Positions 24,278 to 36,815 of a stretch of DNA of 64,000 nucleotides are shown piece by piece; positions within the stretch are counted from its first letter, which is position 1; every line of letters begins with the position of its first letter. The stretch comes from Paulownia fortunei (Eukaryota > Streptophyta > Magnoliopsida > Lamiales > Paulowniaceae). The notes below the pieces were generated by a model. It saw only the letters and a list, made by a program, of their open reading frames with translations. It was not told where the DNA came from and searched no databases. The translations under genes and the position numbers were made by a program. The stretch is taken from positions 15,448,673 through 15,512,672 of the forward strand of contig CM033115.1 in assembly GCA_019321725.1 (NCBI GenBank), given 5' to 3'.

Positions 24278-25585
24278 ATGAAGGTCGAGGTCCAGAGTCG
24301 AAAGCTGGTAAAACCATGCACGCCAACTCCCACACACCTCCTCAGCTACAAGATTTCCATAATTGATGAGCTCAACCCATCAATGCATGTGATTCGGATC
24401 CTCTACTATCCGCCTGTTGCTGTTAATGGAAAAAAGATCCACTTGGAAGAATCACTGGCTCAAGTATTGCCCCTTTTCTACCCACTAGCCGGAAGATACA
24501 TCAAAGAGAAGCATCTAGTTGACTGCAATGATGAGGGTGCCGAGTACTCGGAAGCACAAGTCGACTGCGAGCTCCTTGAAATCATCGGTCCGGGTGCCCA
24601 ACCCGAGCAGCTCAACGACCTCCTCCCACTCGACATAGGCGCAGCTGACGAGCCGGCCGACCCAATGCTGGCAGTGCAAATCAACAGGTTCCAGTGCGGC
24701 GGCCTGGCAATCGGCGTGTGCGCTTCGCATAGGATTTTCGACTCGTGCTCTCTCGGTATATTCCTGACGGCCTGGGCCAATGCTGTTGCCGACGGGGAAT
24801 TGGTCATTAGGCCTGATTTCGACTCACCCTCGTTCTTCCCGTCTGAGAACATGGCCCCGCTTGATTTCGAGGTGTCCCGGATTCGAGACAGGAGTATTGT
24901 TGGCAAGAGGTTTGTGTTCGACAAGAATGCCATATCCAGACTGCGAGATAGCGTGGGCGCGGAATGGAGATCAACCACAAGCGAACGTCCGCCGTCCAGG
25001 GTGGTGGTGGTGTCCGCCGTTTTGACACAGGCTCTTCTGCGTGCCGACAGGGCCAAACACGGCGAGTCAAGAGCTTCCCTGATTGCACAGTCGATAAATG
25101 TTCGCGAAAGGACCGTTCCACCAGTGCCGAAATATGCTTGCGGCACATGGGTTTCCATATCCTACATGGAATATACTGCAAATGAGAGCCGTAGCCTGGA
25201 ATATGATTATCCAGGCCTGGTTCTGAAGATGCGTGAAGCCACCACGCAAGGAGTTAAAGATTGTGCGAGGATATTGTCTGCGAAAGAGTTTGGACGATGG
25301 GTTTTGGTGGATAGCTATTTCGAAGCAGCTAAGAAAGCATCTCGCCCTGATTACAAGGGTATATGGATTACAGATTGGTCCAAGTTTGGAGACTACCAAC
25401 TTGATTTTGGTTTCGGGAAACCTGTGTGGGTGAGCTTGGCTGATGTTCCTCTTCAAGACCTTTTCATATTGATGAACACTAAAGAGAACGATGGAATTGA
25501 AGCGTGGGTGTATTTGCATGAGTCCGACATGCCTTTTTTTGAACAGGATGAGGATATTAGAAAGCTTACTATGCACTGGGGCTAA
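24278..25585 (+). CDS. BAHD acyltransferase A (clade III, vinorine synthase-like)
   Basis: A single-exon protein of 435 residues, the normal length for BAHD acyl-CoA-dependent acyltransferases. These cytosolic enzymes move an acyl group from CoA to a hydroxyl or amine of a specialised metabolite. The catalytic HxxxD is HRIFD at residues 151-155. The structural DFGWG motif is DFGFG at 376-380, a Trp-to-Phe variant. The N-terminus (VKPCTPTPTHLLSYKIS) and YPLAGR near 68-73 fit clade III, which includes vinorine synthase and other alkaloid or terpenoid acetyltransferases. The start is supported by the identical start and leader in the inverted copy. The substrate cannot be predicted. About 33 residues differ from copy B (about 92% identity by eye). 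A polyadenylation motif follows at 25703. Confidence 0.92.
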   Translation: MKVEVQSRKLVKPCTPTPTHLLSYKISIIDELNPSMHVIRILYYPPVAVNGKKIHLEESLAQVLPLFYPLAGRYIKEKHLVDCNDEGAEYSEAQVDCELLEIIGPGAQPEQLNDLLPLDIGAADEPADPMLAVQINRFQCGGLAIGVCASHRIFDSCSLGIFLTAWANAVADGELVIRPDFDSPSFFPSENMAPLDFEVSRIRDRSIVGKRFVFDKNAISRLRDSVGAEWRSTTSERPPSRVVVVSAVLTQALLRADRAKHGESRASLIAQSINVRERTVPPVPKYACGTWVSISYMEYTANESRSLEYDYPGLVLKMREATTQGVKDCARILSAKEFGRWVLVDSYFEAAKKASRPDYKGIWITDWSKFGDYQLDFGFGKPVWVSLADVPLQDLFILMNTKENDGIEAWVYLHESDMPFFEQDEDIRKLTMHWG

Positions 25586-25702
25586 ATTAGAAATATTGAT
25601 GTTTATCAACTTTGGTCTTCGGGCTGTTACTGTGTTTAATTCGGTTCTCCTTTCATGATAGAATAATGGTGAAATTTCATTGTAAGTTGCATTTAATTAT
25701 CA

Positions 25703-25708
25703 AATAAA
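25703..25708 (+). terminator. polyadenylation signal of BAHD gene A
   Basis: AATAAA about 115 bp after the stop codon, in an AT-rich 3' UTR. Confidence 0.5.
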
Positions 25709-25827
25709 AAAGTATTGTGTTATACGCAATTTCTTGTATGTCTATATATAAATTATAATATATGTATATATATTTTGTGTTATACATAAATTTATATAAA
25801 TCAACATCTATATTCATATACATTGTA

Positions 25828-25835
<8 letters not shown>

Positions 25836-25863
<28 letters not shown>
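25836..25863. repeat. (AT)n(GT)n microsatellite
   Basis: An AT run passes into about twelve GT dinucleotides. Confidence 0.85.
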
Positions 25864-25911
25864 TTTCTTTGTACACATGCATGAAATAGTAAGGTGTAGT
25901 ATAATATAAAA

Positions 25912-26436
25912 GGGTAAATAGCACTCACCCTTTCAAAGTTAATTGTTTTGGTATTTTGCCTCTTAAAATTAATTTAAAAGCATTTTATTCCCTCTACTTA
26001 TATTTATTATGGTAATTTGTCTCTAAAATGTCATTTTCAAATTAATTTTCTAGCTTAACACTCTTTGTCAATCACCATTGCGCATCTCCCCCCCTCTTTT
26101 CTGCTTCAAAGAACAAAACTCAACCACTTAGCATAGTTCTTTTATTGTCATCGATACTATATATACTAAAATTACTTTCACTATTAATAATAATGAAAAA
26201 ATATTATAAAGTTTTTTTTCTTGGTTTTTGAGCGAAAAATAGGGAAAAATACGTGACAAGAGCTGATAAAGAACATTTTAATAAAAATTTAATCCGAAAA
26301 TATCATTGTAAAATAAAGTACTATAATAAATATAAATTGATGAAGCGAAATATTTTTAAGTTAATTTTGAGGAACAAAGTGTCAAAGTCGTTATAAACTC
26401 CAGAATATATTTTGTTATTGTAATGCTATTTATTAC
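25912..26436. mobile_element. long-TIR MITE, about 525 bp
   Basis: The first 130 bp (GGGTAAATAGCACTCACCC, then CTTATATTTATTATGGTA) match the reverse complement of the last 130 bp (ending TGCTATTTATTAC). The arms are imperfect and no open frame lies between them. A start with GGGTAAAT is shared with the larger element at 40089-41306. The target duplication is not clear. Confidence 0.6.
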
Positions 26437-27388
26437 ATTTACACTATAACTACAATTTCTGTACATAGAACACAGATAAAAAAAATTAAACACAAATATT
26501 AACGAATCAAATATATTATACTATAAGATCATAGCCAGGTTATATAAATATAAAATTATTATTCGAATGATAAATATTACATTTATGTCTCATATAATCC
26601 GTATATTATATTGTATTATATTCTTAAAATAATATAAATTACATATGTATATGATATTGGGTCACATATAAAAAAAAATTATAAAACGAAGTTTTCGCTC
26701 TCGATCAAATGCCAATGAATGATAACACGGTTAGCATATTTTTCCTCCCAAAAAGTAATTAGATGGAGTTTCTCACCAAAATAGGTGACTTAATGGCCAA
26801 GTGAAGCTCATGTGTCCTTTTCCTTTTATTTCTTTTGGCAGTACAGAAGTTCCAACGAGAGAGTGATATCTATTATTATTAATTGTAGGACAATTAAGCA
26901 TTTTTTTCTTTTAATTCTACACATGATTTTTAATGAACTCAATTTAAGCCAACACTCACAAACTCCACTTGATGATGATTTCTAATCAAATCAAGCTTGA
27001 ATTAAATATCAAGACTTGAATTTAATTCAAGTCGAACATTAGTGTTAGTCTATTCTATACCTAAATGAAACTCTGGCTCGTATCAATAACTTAAAATATA
27101 TATTAGTAAATTTTATTACGTATAGATTTACATCAAAATTAAAAATTAAAAAAAAATCAAATTATCATGCTTTAATTATATAGCATTCAGAGAAGTTTAC
27201 ATTTAAATAATTTCAAAAAAAGAAAAAAGAAAAATCATCCTACTTATCTTTCATTTTGTATATTGGTTTTCCCTTTTTCTTTTCTTTATTTTTTTTTAAA
27301 GATATTATTTTTTCCAATTTAAATTATTGCGTTGATCATGCAAAAAGTACATTAATAACTCAAATGAGACAATTGCCAAAAAGTGACA
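26437..27388. other. AT-rich intergenic DNA
   Basis: Nothing recognisable. Confidence 0.55.
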
Positions 27389-27630
27389 CGAATGGAAACA
27401 GTGACATAACATGACATTACATAATGAGGACTTAGAAACGAGACCATTGCCAAAAATATATTTTGGAGACAACAAAACTAGTACATATTCCTTTAAATAC
27501 AAATTTATTTGTGTACTTCTTCACAAATATGCACTAGTTTTGTTGTGTCCTAAATATATTTTTGGCAATGGTCTTGTATCTAAGTCCTTATTTTGTAATG
27601 TCATGTTATGTCACTCTTTCCATTTATTCG
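27389..27630. repeat. long inverted repeat, arms about 100 bp, loop about 40 bp
   Basis: Arm 1 (27389-27487) and arm 2 (27528-27630) are reverse complements with few mismatches. Shared blocks include GTGACATAACATGACATTAC, GACCATTGCCAAAAATATAT and ACAACAAAACTAGT. A transcript would fold into one long hairpin. It could be a MITE or a small-RNA-producing hairpin. No coding content. Confidence 0.85.
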
Positions 27631-28079
27631 AGAAATTAATTTTAACTTTCTGATGTAATAAAGCATAAACAATATAGTATGGCTTTGCAGCCTAATATAC
27701 TACTACAAAAATTGATAAAACTTATAAACTAATGACTCAAACTCGATCCTTCTCAATTTAAATCAGGTTTAGTTCAAATATAAATTGGTAGAACAAGCTG
27801 GGGTTTTTGAAAAAAATATTGTATTTTAATAAAATAATTATCAAAATATCGTGAAATGAAAGTATTAGGTTTTTATGACAAAACGTTGGCAGCCGAACGC
27901 TTTCCATTTGGATTTGCTCTACTCAGTCATACATAGTCCCATCTTCAAAACAATGTGACTCTGTTAGATGATGGGGAGGTGATGCACGATTGGTGGCAAA
28001 AGCTACACTCAAAGATAAAATGTTGATTATGAGAAAACTTTTTGATTAGTGGTGATGTTGAAATTCATAAGAATTTTGC
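27631..28079. other. intergenic DNA
   Basis: No gene or repeat end recognised. Confidence 0.5.
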
Positions 28080-28900
28080 TTGTTTTATTTGTAAATTATG
28101 ACTATAAAATTTAGCAAAGAAATATGAAAAGACTGTTTTCCTTAATGAAAATATTGAGAAAGAGATTTATATGAAAGAGTCGAAGAGCTTCATATTGAAA
28201 CCAAGCAAGCAAAAGTTTGAAAGTTTTAAAGGTCCATCTAAGACTCAAACAAACTTCCTGATGCAGGAATATTCAATTCAATGAGGCAATCAAATCTCTA
28301 TTTTTCTCAAGATTAGGATGAGCCATGTGTGTACAAGAAATTGAGTGGGAGCCCAGTAACATTTCGAGGAAGTATCACACATATTAGGGATCAAAATCTA
28401 TAGAAATAGAACAAGAAGGATGCTCAAACTATTCCAGTCTATATACATAGGTAAAATGCTAAAGAAGTTTATCATAGAAGGACCAAGAGAAGATCCTTGT
28501 CGATGAGCTATGGGATTTTCCTTTCAAAGTCCATGTCCTTAAGGACTTATAAAGAAAGAGAAAAGACTCTCATACCGTATGTATCTGTGATTGGAAGCAT
28601 AATGTATCCAATGCAATGTATGAGGTCTGATATAACATATACTTTGAGCATCATAAGCAGATACTAGTCCAATTTGGGAGAAGACAACTAAAAAATTGTA
28701 AAGTCAATCCTAAAATACTTATGAAGGATTAAGGATATCTTCTTAATATACAACACTAGAGAATTTTTGCCCAGTATTATAACAATATCACTTAAGGTTC
28801 ATCAAATTCTAATAGGTGTATATGATAAACTAAAAAAACGATTGGATTTGTTCTTACAACTATATTCAGGATAAAATCAATTGGTTAGTCAATAGTATGC
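28080..28900 (+). pseudogene. Ty1/copia reverse transcriptase relic
   Basis: Heavily frameshifted, but the copia RT order is readable: TVFLNENIEKEIYM, then HILGIKIYRNRTRRML, then IPYVSVIGSIMYPMQCMRSD, SRYQSNLGE and ILKYL. These match the central and C-terminal RT of the copia branch that uses PYASAVGSLMYAM-type wording. There is no integrase, gag or LTR nearby in the same orientation. Confidence 0.75.
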
Positions 28901-29590
28901 CCGAAAACTTCTTTTCAACATGTATCAAGAAATCTAAGATCACATAAATAGATTTTTAGTAAACTTTGGTCATTTCTAAAAATTCTAACATAACTCAAAA
29001 ATCGATAATAACTCTTTCTTACTACTATCTTTCACGGTAATTATAGAAAATTATAATTTGACAATCTTATTTATTTTCTGCAAATGGTAAATATTTTCCT
29101 GCTATAGTCTCCACAAATTTCTAAATTTTCATCACCTAGAATTTAAAAGTCTTAATAATCCTAGAATAATCCACAATACATAATTCTCAATAAATAAATC
29201 AACACAAAAGGTTATATCATAATCATAGCCAAAATAACAAAATTAACCTATATCTCTTAAAATCTAATTAGTTGATCTTGAACTTCAAGAATGAATTAAA
29301 CCATTGTAACTAACCTCATATATATATCAAGTAATATATCCAATCTTATTACATACTTAGTGGATAATAGAGAATATGTAACTCCAGAGATAGAATACCA
29401 AACATAAATTTTATACTTGTTATTACTGATCATGAGTCTATTTCAACATTATTTTATAAAAAAATTTAAAACACATGGTCAATATTATTCATGAAATACA
29501 AAATGAATTATACAACAAATAAAATTTACTAGCATGGTTGAGCTCCACCAAGGTCATGTACATGGATAGTCTACAAAACCACAAACTAAA
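28901..29590. other. AT-rich DNA, probably internal leader of a minus-strand gypsy element
   Basis: It lies on the internal side of the primer-binding site at 29593-29603, but no gag or pol is readable. Confidence 0.4.
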
Positions 29591-29592
29591 CT

Positions 29593-32425
29593 TTGATACC
29601 ACTCTATCACAACCTCCTAAAAATATGTATACATATATATATATATAAACAACTTGTGCAACATAATTTGTACATGTATGCATGTGTATAATATTTTTTT
29701 AGCTAGTTAGTTTGACATAACATTGATAAAATAAAGTGTTTTAACATCCTGTAACATTGTATATATATAGATAGTTATTTGAATTATAAAAAGGACTATC
29801 AAAATCATTACAAAACTCAGACTCATTTATAATAAAATTTTAAAAATAATATACATGATAAGGTCACTAATATAATACAATACACTGTAAAATCAAAAGC
29901 ACAGTCTATAAAATAGCCCCAATAGGTCGTCATCCATGCACATCGTTCTTTGAACGCCTGTAGAAGCTCCACAACTAGCCCAATAAACTAGAGGTCTCAA
30001 ATCTCACTATGCTCACATATAATGCATGAACTACGTGAGCTAATATTCAATAAGTAAACATCATGCATGACAAGAGTATGGTATGAAACCTTATGCAACT
30101 AATCTCTAAGAAATGATGTTATAAATATGTCAAATTTAAGTACGCATAAATCAAAGAGTTTTTATTCAAAATTACTTTATTTTATTAGGCCAATGGCCCA
30201 CCTACTATGCACCGAAAAGATCTCTATTCAATATCAATAATCAAATAGCCTTAATTGGCTTAGTCTAGGGGCCATCTCCTAGGATCAGTAGAGATCCACC
30301 CCCTGTCTTCCCCTGTGATCTTCCAAAAGTTTTCCTACTGGCAGAGTCAATAAGAGCATAGTTAAGTGGTCCACCCTCTTATGACCACCAGAGGCACATC
30401 CCCTTTTAACCCCTATGATTCTCCAAGAAGTAAACACTTGCAACGCCCTAAAATACGACATAAGCATGCCTCGGTGTACTAGTAGTGGCCAACTAAAATA
30501 TTTTTTTTTTAAAATCTTGTATGTCGTGCATGCAGATATAAATGCTCATGAATGGTATGTTCAATATGAAATGCAAGTCATCTTACTCTCAACATGTTTC
30601 AAAAATCATAAAACTCTTAAAGGATATACTATACTTATCATCCAATCAATTTAAATATCATCAACACATTAGGTATAAATATTTCAAGACATACTATGTT
30701 CATGCATTGTAGTTACAAATGAATCTTTACTTACCTTACACTGGTTTGTATCTAGGTTACTTAGTGTTCCTCCCCAACCTTAGATGTGGAATAATCTGTA
30801 AAAATATATTATATGAATCACAATCCTTAATTGGCAATTTTACTACTCCTAATATCATACAAACATCTTGAATCTTAAATTAACTAAGTAACAATCAAAC
30901 ATTACAATTTAGAAACTAAAACTTTATGAAATATCCTAAGTACCTTAATTTTCCATCTTAATGTATGCTAAGATCACCTAATTGATGTGTTATAACTCTT
31001 ATAACAAGTCCCTAAAAAACCAAAACCAATACACCATACATATGTTGTAATAAGTAAAATGGGACAAATTTTCACCTTCTAATTTTTTTTGCCACATTAG
31101 GTTTCATAGACATTTTGGCATCCTTAAGAATATTTATTCACTTTCAAATTTTTACCACACTTATCTAACATGTATAGAAATATAAACTTGCCATAAAGTT
31201 GCCAAAATGCACGGGTCTAAGTCCCCTAATTTAGTCCCATTCACAGCACACCAGAACATGTATTCTTACTTTGGCAGTTTTGAGTATTTCTTCAGTATCA
31301 TACCCAATTTCAATTTCTAACTGATAAAAATTTATTCCAATACTATTAAATCATATATGAACATGTATATGATGATACCTATATGTTTTATACAACATAC
31401 CATACACTTTTAAAGTCTAAAATATAAGAATAGAGTAAGGTGACAGTTTCTAGTACAAATGCTTTCTATTAAGTATTTGCAACTAAAAACACTTTCTTTG
31501 TGCACCAACGCATATCTAATAATATCCTAAAACATCTTAGAAGCCAATAAACTACAAAATAAATCTGAAAGTCATGCCAAACCCATAGGTTAAGCTCACC
31601 TTGCATAGTTTTCTACTTGAACTTGTTTATTTTTCCTCCCCTTTGCTTGTTTTGCCTCATTTTTTGGTTGGAATCACTTAGGACCTATTTAGAGAGCTTT
31701 GATATATATTTGGAAGCTGAAATGATGCAGAATAAGATTCAAGTTGTGGCTATTGGTTTAAGAGTAAAGAATAGGTTAAAATGCTAGCTTGAAAAGTCTA
31801 AGTATGAGGTGGTATAAGCTTGAAGTGGTATGTAGTGGTAAAATCTGATTTTCTCCCTTATCTTGCAAACCTAATCTTGTGTGTCTCATCTATTTTTATT
31901 TGGTTGTAACCTATCTTAGTCACCATTCATTCACATAGGTAATTTCTAAGTCCATTCATTCGATCTCTAAATCGATTGACATCCGATTCTTAAATGATTG
32001 TCTAATTTGTATTTCTAAAATCATATGTACGTATGGACCTTATATTATGACACTTAAATCACATTATATCATATCCAATATCCCAAATATGTTAATCAAT
32101 AGATGTATACTTTTAAAACACCTCGATCTAATTAAATTGAATTATATAAACTTACTAATAACATATTTAACACTTTCAAAATTATAACATACAACCTATG
32201 AATATCCAATATATTGACCAATTTATTTTTTTTATTTAAATATAGAATTACTTAATTGCATTATAGGATCTCAACCACTAATATCATGTGATAGCATTAG
32301 AAGTCTAATGATTAAAAATGTTATATATGTCATGAAGATGTTAATGCAAATTAGCATATAAGTAAAATGTTATGTATGAATCATTCATATTGACCAAGTA
32401 AGTAGTGTGAGGTTTGAGTATTACA
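29593..32425 (-). repeat. long LTR plus primer site of a Ty3/gypsy chromovirus-like element
   Basis: On the minus strand the LTR would begin TGTAATACTCAAACCTC (plus end 32425) and finish GGAGGTTGTGATA (plus 29605). GAGTGGTATCAAAG follows, the usual LTR-to-primer-site junction of Tekay/Del-type chromoviruses. The length of about 2.8 kb is normal for that lineage. Text at 30260-30410 (vestiges of a GTGATCTTCCAAAAGTTTTC type) fits such LTRs. The terminal CA has become TA. No internal genes remain. Confidence 0.55.
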
Positions 32426-33660
32426 GTTTTCACTATTTTATTTTAATTCGTTTATCCTCATAATGGAACTTTGGGAATTCAATTTCCTAATAGGCTTAAA
32501 GTCTAGTTAATTTTTTTCATACACTTCAATGTTATGAGCCATGTGACAAAGGCAAAAGGTAGTCAACAAATTGCCAATTACATCACCATGCAATCTTTAA
32601 ACTATTTTGCTTCATCTTTCACATATGCTCCAATGCTATGAGCCCAAATGGTAATCAATGTCAAACGTGACCCATCAAAATATTCATGAAAGTGAAGTCA
32701 CTAAATGTCCACAACTTATGACCAACATTAGACGCCCTACTTTATTAGCATCACTATGCTAAATAATAATCATAACATTCCTTAGCACATCCCATGACTT
32801 GTTGTCAATGCACTAAGTTCAACAGCTTATCACATGTCACTACTTTTTGATAAAAAGCATGGACGATTGGGCCTAGCCCAATATTGCCCATTTATACTTG
32901 ATACAAGCCTTCAAAGTTTATGATCTAAAGTTTAAAACTTAAAATAAACCCAAGTGTGGGAAACACATAGGTTTCTTTGTCATGCAATGTCTCATCTTGT
33001 GATTATCTTGTTTAATGTTTCTAATAATAGTAAGCAAAGTAAAATATCATAAGGAAAAATATTAAATTTATATAGCTTGCATTTCATACATACTACCTAA
33101 TGATGATTATAGGCCTTTATTTCTATGCAATCCACTCAAACTAAAATGGATCAATGGTTACCAAGATAATAGACCTATCTAGTACACATATGCATTGTAT
33201 GCACACATGGGCCTTCATTCCTCGTTTTTTCATATTGCTCCATCTTTTTGTAATGTCTAGCAAAATCACAAAAATAAACATCACCAACTATTCTACACTT
33301 ATTACATTTACTAACCTACAAGAATATTGGTACAAATCCAAGGGGAAGTACACATGAGGGAGATAAAAATTACATCATGAGAAAAAATAGAGAAAGACGA
33401 AATTCGCAGGCCTCATTTTAATTAAAATCCAACAATCAAAAACTATGAAGTATATAAAATAAAGTCAATCATATTAGTCTCGCTCTGTGATCATCCAACC
33501 AACATGCTTAACTATGATCATCACATGATAATAAAAAAATATAAATTTATCAATCTTTTTATGTGTTGATTTTGTATTTGGGATTAATAATTTTTGGTTA
33601 TAGATAAAATTATTTTGTTAATTTAAATTTAATAATTTATTTCTAAAAATAATTTTTTTT
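32426..33660. other. intergenic or retrotransposon-internal DNA without readable genes
   Basis: No coding frame longer than about 70 codons and no recognised motif. Confidence 0.45.
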
Positions 33661-34072
33661 TTAAATTTTGAAAACAAAAAAAAAATGGGTACAAATACCC
33701 AGCAGCACCGCAGAGCTTGCAACTAGCATCGCGGCACCAAACAATCAAACAGAAATTTTGTATAGTGTTGCAATGCAGCCTGGTCGGGGTTACGATGCTT
33801 TGAAAATTCTTCCATCAAGTTGTGGCACCTCCAAAAGTGTCGCAACTCTAAGACCTTCCGAATGTCTTATATCAAAACTCCAGTCGCCGAACAGCAGTTC
33901 TGACTAGCAGATTTTCATATCAGTTTTCATCCCATTTTTATTTTTTAACAATTAAAATAATTAATCCTAATCATGTAAATCTTATAAACAATTTTATCAC
34001 ACATAAAAATTTAATTTATACGTAATCTTGAAACAAGAAAAAATAAAGGAATAACCTAGGCTCTGATACTAT
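33661..34072 (-). other. leader and primer-binding site of a minus-strand LTR element
   Basis: Plus GGCTCTGATACTATTGTTGGG (34059-34079) is the reverse complement of an LTR end plus a TRGTATCAGAGCC primer site. The GC-richer stretch 33690-33910 to its left is in the position of the 5' leader of that element. Confidence 0.55.
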
Positions 34073-35859
34073 TGTTGGGTTCTCAAAACCTCAGACCCCA
34101 AACGTAACAAAAATTAGAAATTTAAGACTATGTATCAAACATATATATATATAAAATAAGGGTGTCCCAAGTTCAATACGATTGACTGATTATGCACATA
34201 AATATAAAAATTGATATCCTTATAAGTATCAAAAGTTAGATTTTAATTAGATTATACATGGAGCTTCTATTTGATGAAGAGAACTTAGAAGCGACTCAAG
34301 TCAATGGCTCTCAGGAACCCTTCAATTTTCCAAAACCTTATAAAATGATGGATTCACTAAGACTCCCAAGTGTTGATCCTCTAGAAGCGTATCTACACCC
34401 CGGATGCTCACATGTAATTAAGCATATGCTAGTGGGCTTCAATTCAATGATTCTAACCTAAGGTTTTATTGTGGGTGTATGGAACAAAATTAATCTCTAT
34501 TTTATTTAGGTGTAAGATCAACTCTTTATTCAACTAGAGTGAAAAAAGAATTGATCAAGACTTGGAACTTAATGGAACTTTGGACAAGAAAACAAGAATA
34601 AATTCTAGAATGAGTGATGAGTGCTTGGCCAAAAATTTCAGAAGCATCGACTTTTTAACTATCAGATTTGGGGGAGAGTGGGGCTTTTTATAACTCCCAT
34701 TTGTTCTATCTTATAGTAACTTTTTCTTGTACAATTTGGAATCCAAGAGGTAAGTCTATGATCTCTTTCCAAGTCTAACTTGGATATAAATGGTAAATCT
34801 TTGATTCCAAAGTCAAAGACTTATGTCAAGCCTTTGATTCAGAATCTAAGACCTAATTTCCTAGTCAATCTTGAAATTTAATTCTTAATTTAATTTCTCA
34901 TTAGTTTTCTATGAGCCCACACCCAATGGGCCTTGATCCAATTTAATTAACTAAATTAATTCATCCAATGAATTATTAAGGCTCATAATAATTAATTATT
35001 CTAAATAATTAATTATTCGTTCCATAATGGACCACCTAATTCAATTAAGTCAATCAATTAATTAAATTAATTCAATATTTGAATTATTTAAATTCTATTT
35101 AATTAGTCACATTAATTAACTATAATCCAACTCTTTGCTTAATTACTTAGGTAAAAAATAAGCTTCTTTGAGTTATTGTGTGATAATTTATATTCATTCA
35201 TATGTTAGTACTGAGCTCACAACTCTTGTGACTTGAATGAATAATTAATATTTTAATTATTCTTAATAAATTAATCAAATCAACTAATCATCTTGAGATT
35301 AACCTATTAATTCTAAAAAAATCACTTATGTGTACCAACAAGCTATGAAGACCTAAACATAGGTGAAAGTGGTGAACCCTTCCAATTATAAGTACCATGT
35401 AAGTCTGGTCGTACTATTAACTAATCTCCCGATTAAGCCTAGAGTATGAATTATTAGTCAAAACACTAATAGCTTAATTCTATGAAATCATTCCTTGTAT
35501 CTTGATTCATTGATGCTAGTTAGAAAATCTATTCCTAATTACTCAAACTATGGCCAAGGATTTCAAAATCAAGTATAGTAAAAATTATAGAAGATTCACC
35601 TATTTTACGAGATAAGTGATAGATCCTTTGTTAGATATTTATTAACCTTTATAAACGAGGATGATGCACACAAAGTATCCTTTCATTTATTGTCCTACAA
35701 TCAGAGAATAAATCAAAGTACACCATATCATATATAAGGTTACAATGGTACCTTAGGCTAATTCATGCACTATCATAACTGTTGAAAACTTCCCATTCGA
35801 CAATCTATACTTTCTTGGGAATTTTCACTGGGTTTGTTCAGTGTGCTTATTTTTCAACA
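34073..35859 (-). repeat. LTR of a minus-strand copia-like element
   Basis: Starts TGTTGGGTTCTC beside the primer site, with a matching end TTTTTCAACA at 35859, so about 1.8 kb with TGTTG/CAACA ends. It contains many AATTAATT phrases. Text at 35400-35760 resembles 55600-56090, so a second fragment of the same LTR family lies there. The right limit could be nearer 36100. Confidence 0.45.
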
Positions 35860-36179
35860 AGTACCCACATACTTACACTAGTGTCACAATACCGATGTCT
35901 ATGGAATGTGACACCCTCTATGCGAGCATCCATCATATGCATAAATCTTGATGGGTTAGTCGATGTACCTTCTCAAAAAGCCTTTAACTTGAAGTAATTT
36001 TAAGATCACGACCATAGAGGCATGTTATTTGATTTTCATCCTATGCACGACCATGCTCTATAGTCATATATGATTTAATGACTTCATCTAATTCTATTAA
36101 CACAAATTTTAAATGAAGATTGCCTTTTTTATTAATGCTAATCAAATAAAAATATAATTTACAAGAGTATAAAATGACC
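35860..36179. other. junction between two minus-strand retrotransposon remnants
   Basis: No gene. The text is either the outer end of the LTR to the left or decayed gag of the element to the right. Confidence 0.35.
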
Positions 36180-36790
36180 ATTAATTAGCTCGTTAAGCAC
36201 TACTTTAATAGAGGCTTGTCTAAAATTCTTCATGCAAACTTCTTCCACTAGGATAGGATTTCTTATATCAACAAAACTCAATTTTGCATTCCCAATTGAA
36301 TTCGTAACAACGATTTCATAGGTTCTCAATTATTAGGTAATGAGATTAGAAGAATTAAGACACAAATTTCATCATCAAATTTAATATCCACCGATACCAA
36401 TTGAATCTCAACAATATTAAATTCATTCAAATGCTCTACCACTAAACCACCTTCAAGCATCTTCAAATTAAATAATTTTTTTATGAGATGTACCTTGTTA
36501 TGGGCTAAGGGTTTCTTATACATATCTGGTAGGGCCTTCATCAACCCTGCTGGGGTCTTTTTCTTTGTTACGTTGTGGGCTATGTTCTATGATAATGTCA
36601 AATAGATCACCTCCAGTACCTGTCAATTAAGGAGATTTCAATTATCATCCTTCATGCCTTCAGGCTTCGTGCATTCTAAATACAAGTGCAATTTCTTTCT
36701 ATAGAAGTAGTTCTTCATCTGCATCCTCTAAAACTAAAAATCTTATCCATAAAATTTGGTGATGCTAGATGTTGATCCTTCTTCGCTCAC
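36180..36790 (-). pseudogene. copia gag relic (UBN2 type), minus strand
   Basis: The best kept part (36326-36544) reads LMKALPDMYKKPLAHNKVHL, then LFNLKMLEGGLVVEHLNEFN and FDDEICVLILLISLPN. This is the Ty1/copia gag core (UBN2 / Retrotran_gag_2 families). Weaker upstream text (RMQMKNYFYRKKLHLYLE) continues it to about 36790, with stops. It lies downstream of the primer site at 36816 in the expected order and is non-functional. Confidence 0.75.
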
Positions 36791-36815
36791 CAGTGTTCTC
36801 AAACTGAACACACTA

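Larger units (their letters stand above)
23855..25720 (+). repeat. duplicated BAHD gene block, copy A
   Basis: From a proximal promoter phrase (AAGATTTTGAGCAGATTTT near 23870) through TATA box, 5' leader, coding region and 3' UTR, this block matches 57540-59345 in inverted orientation. Similarity fades on both sides, so the duplicated unit was about 1.8 kb. Confidence 0.85.

Noticed and set aside
24478..25158. 226-codon open frame on the minus strand inside BAHD gene A, with counterparts inside gene B
   Set aside because: It is the GC-rich antisense shadow of a strongly biased coding region. The sense frame has the family motifs.
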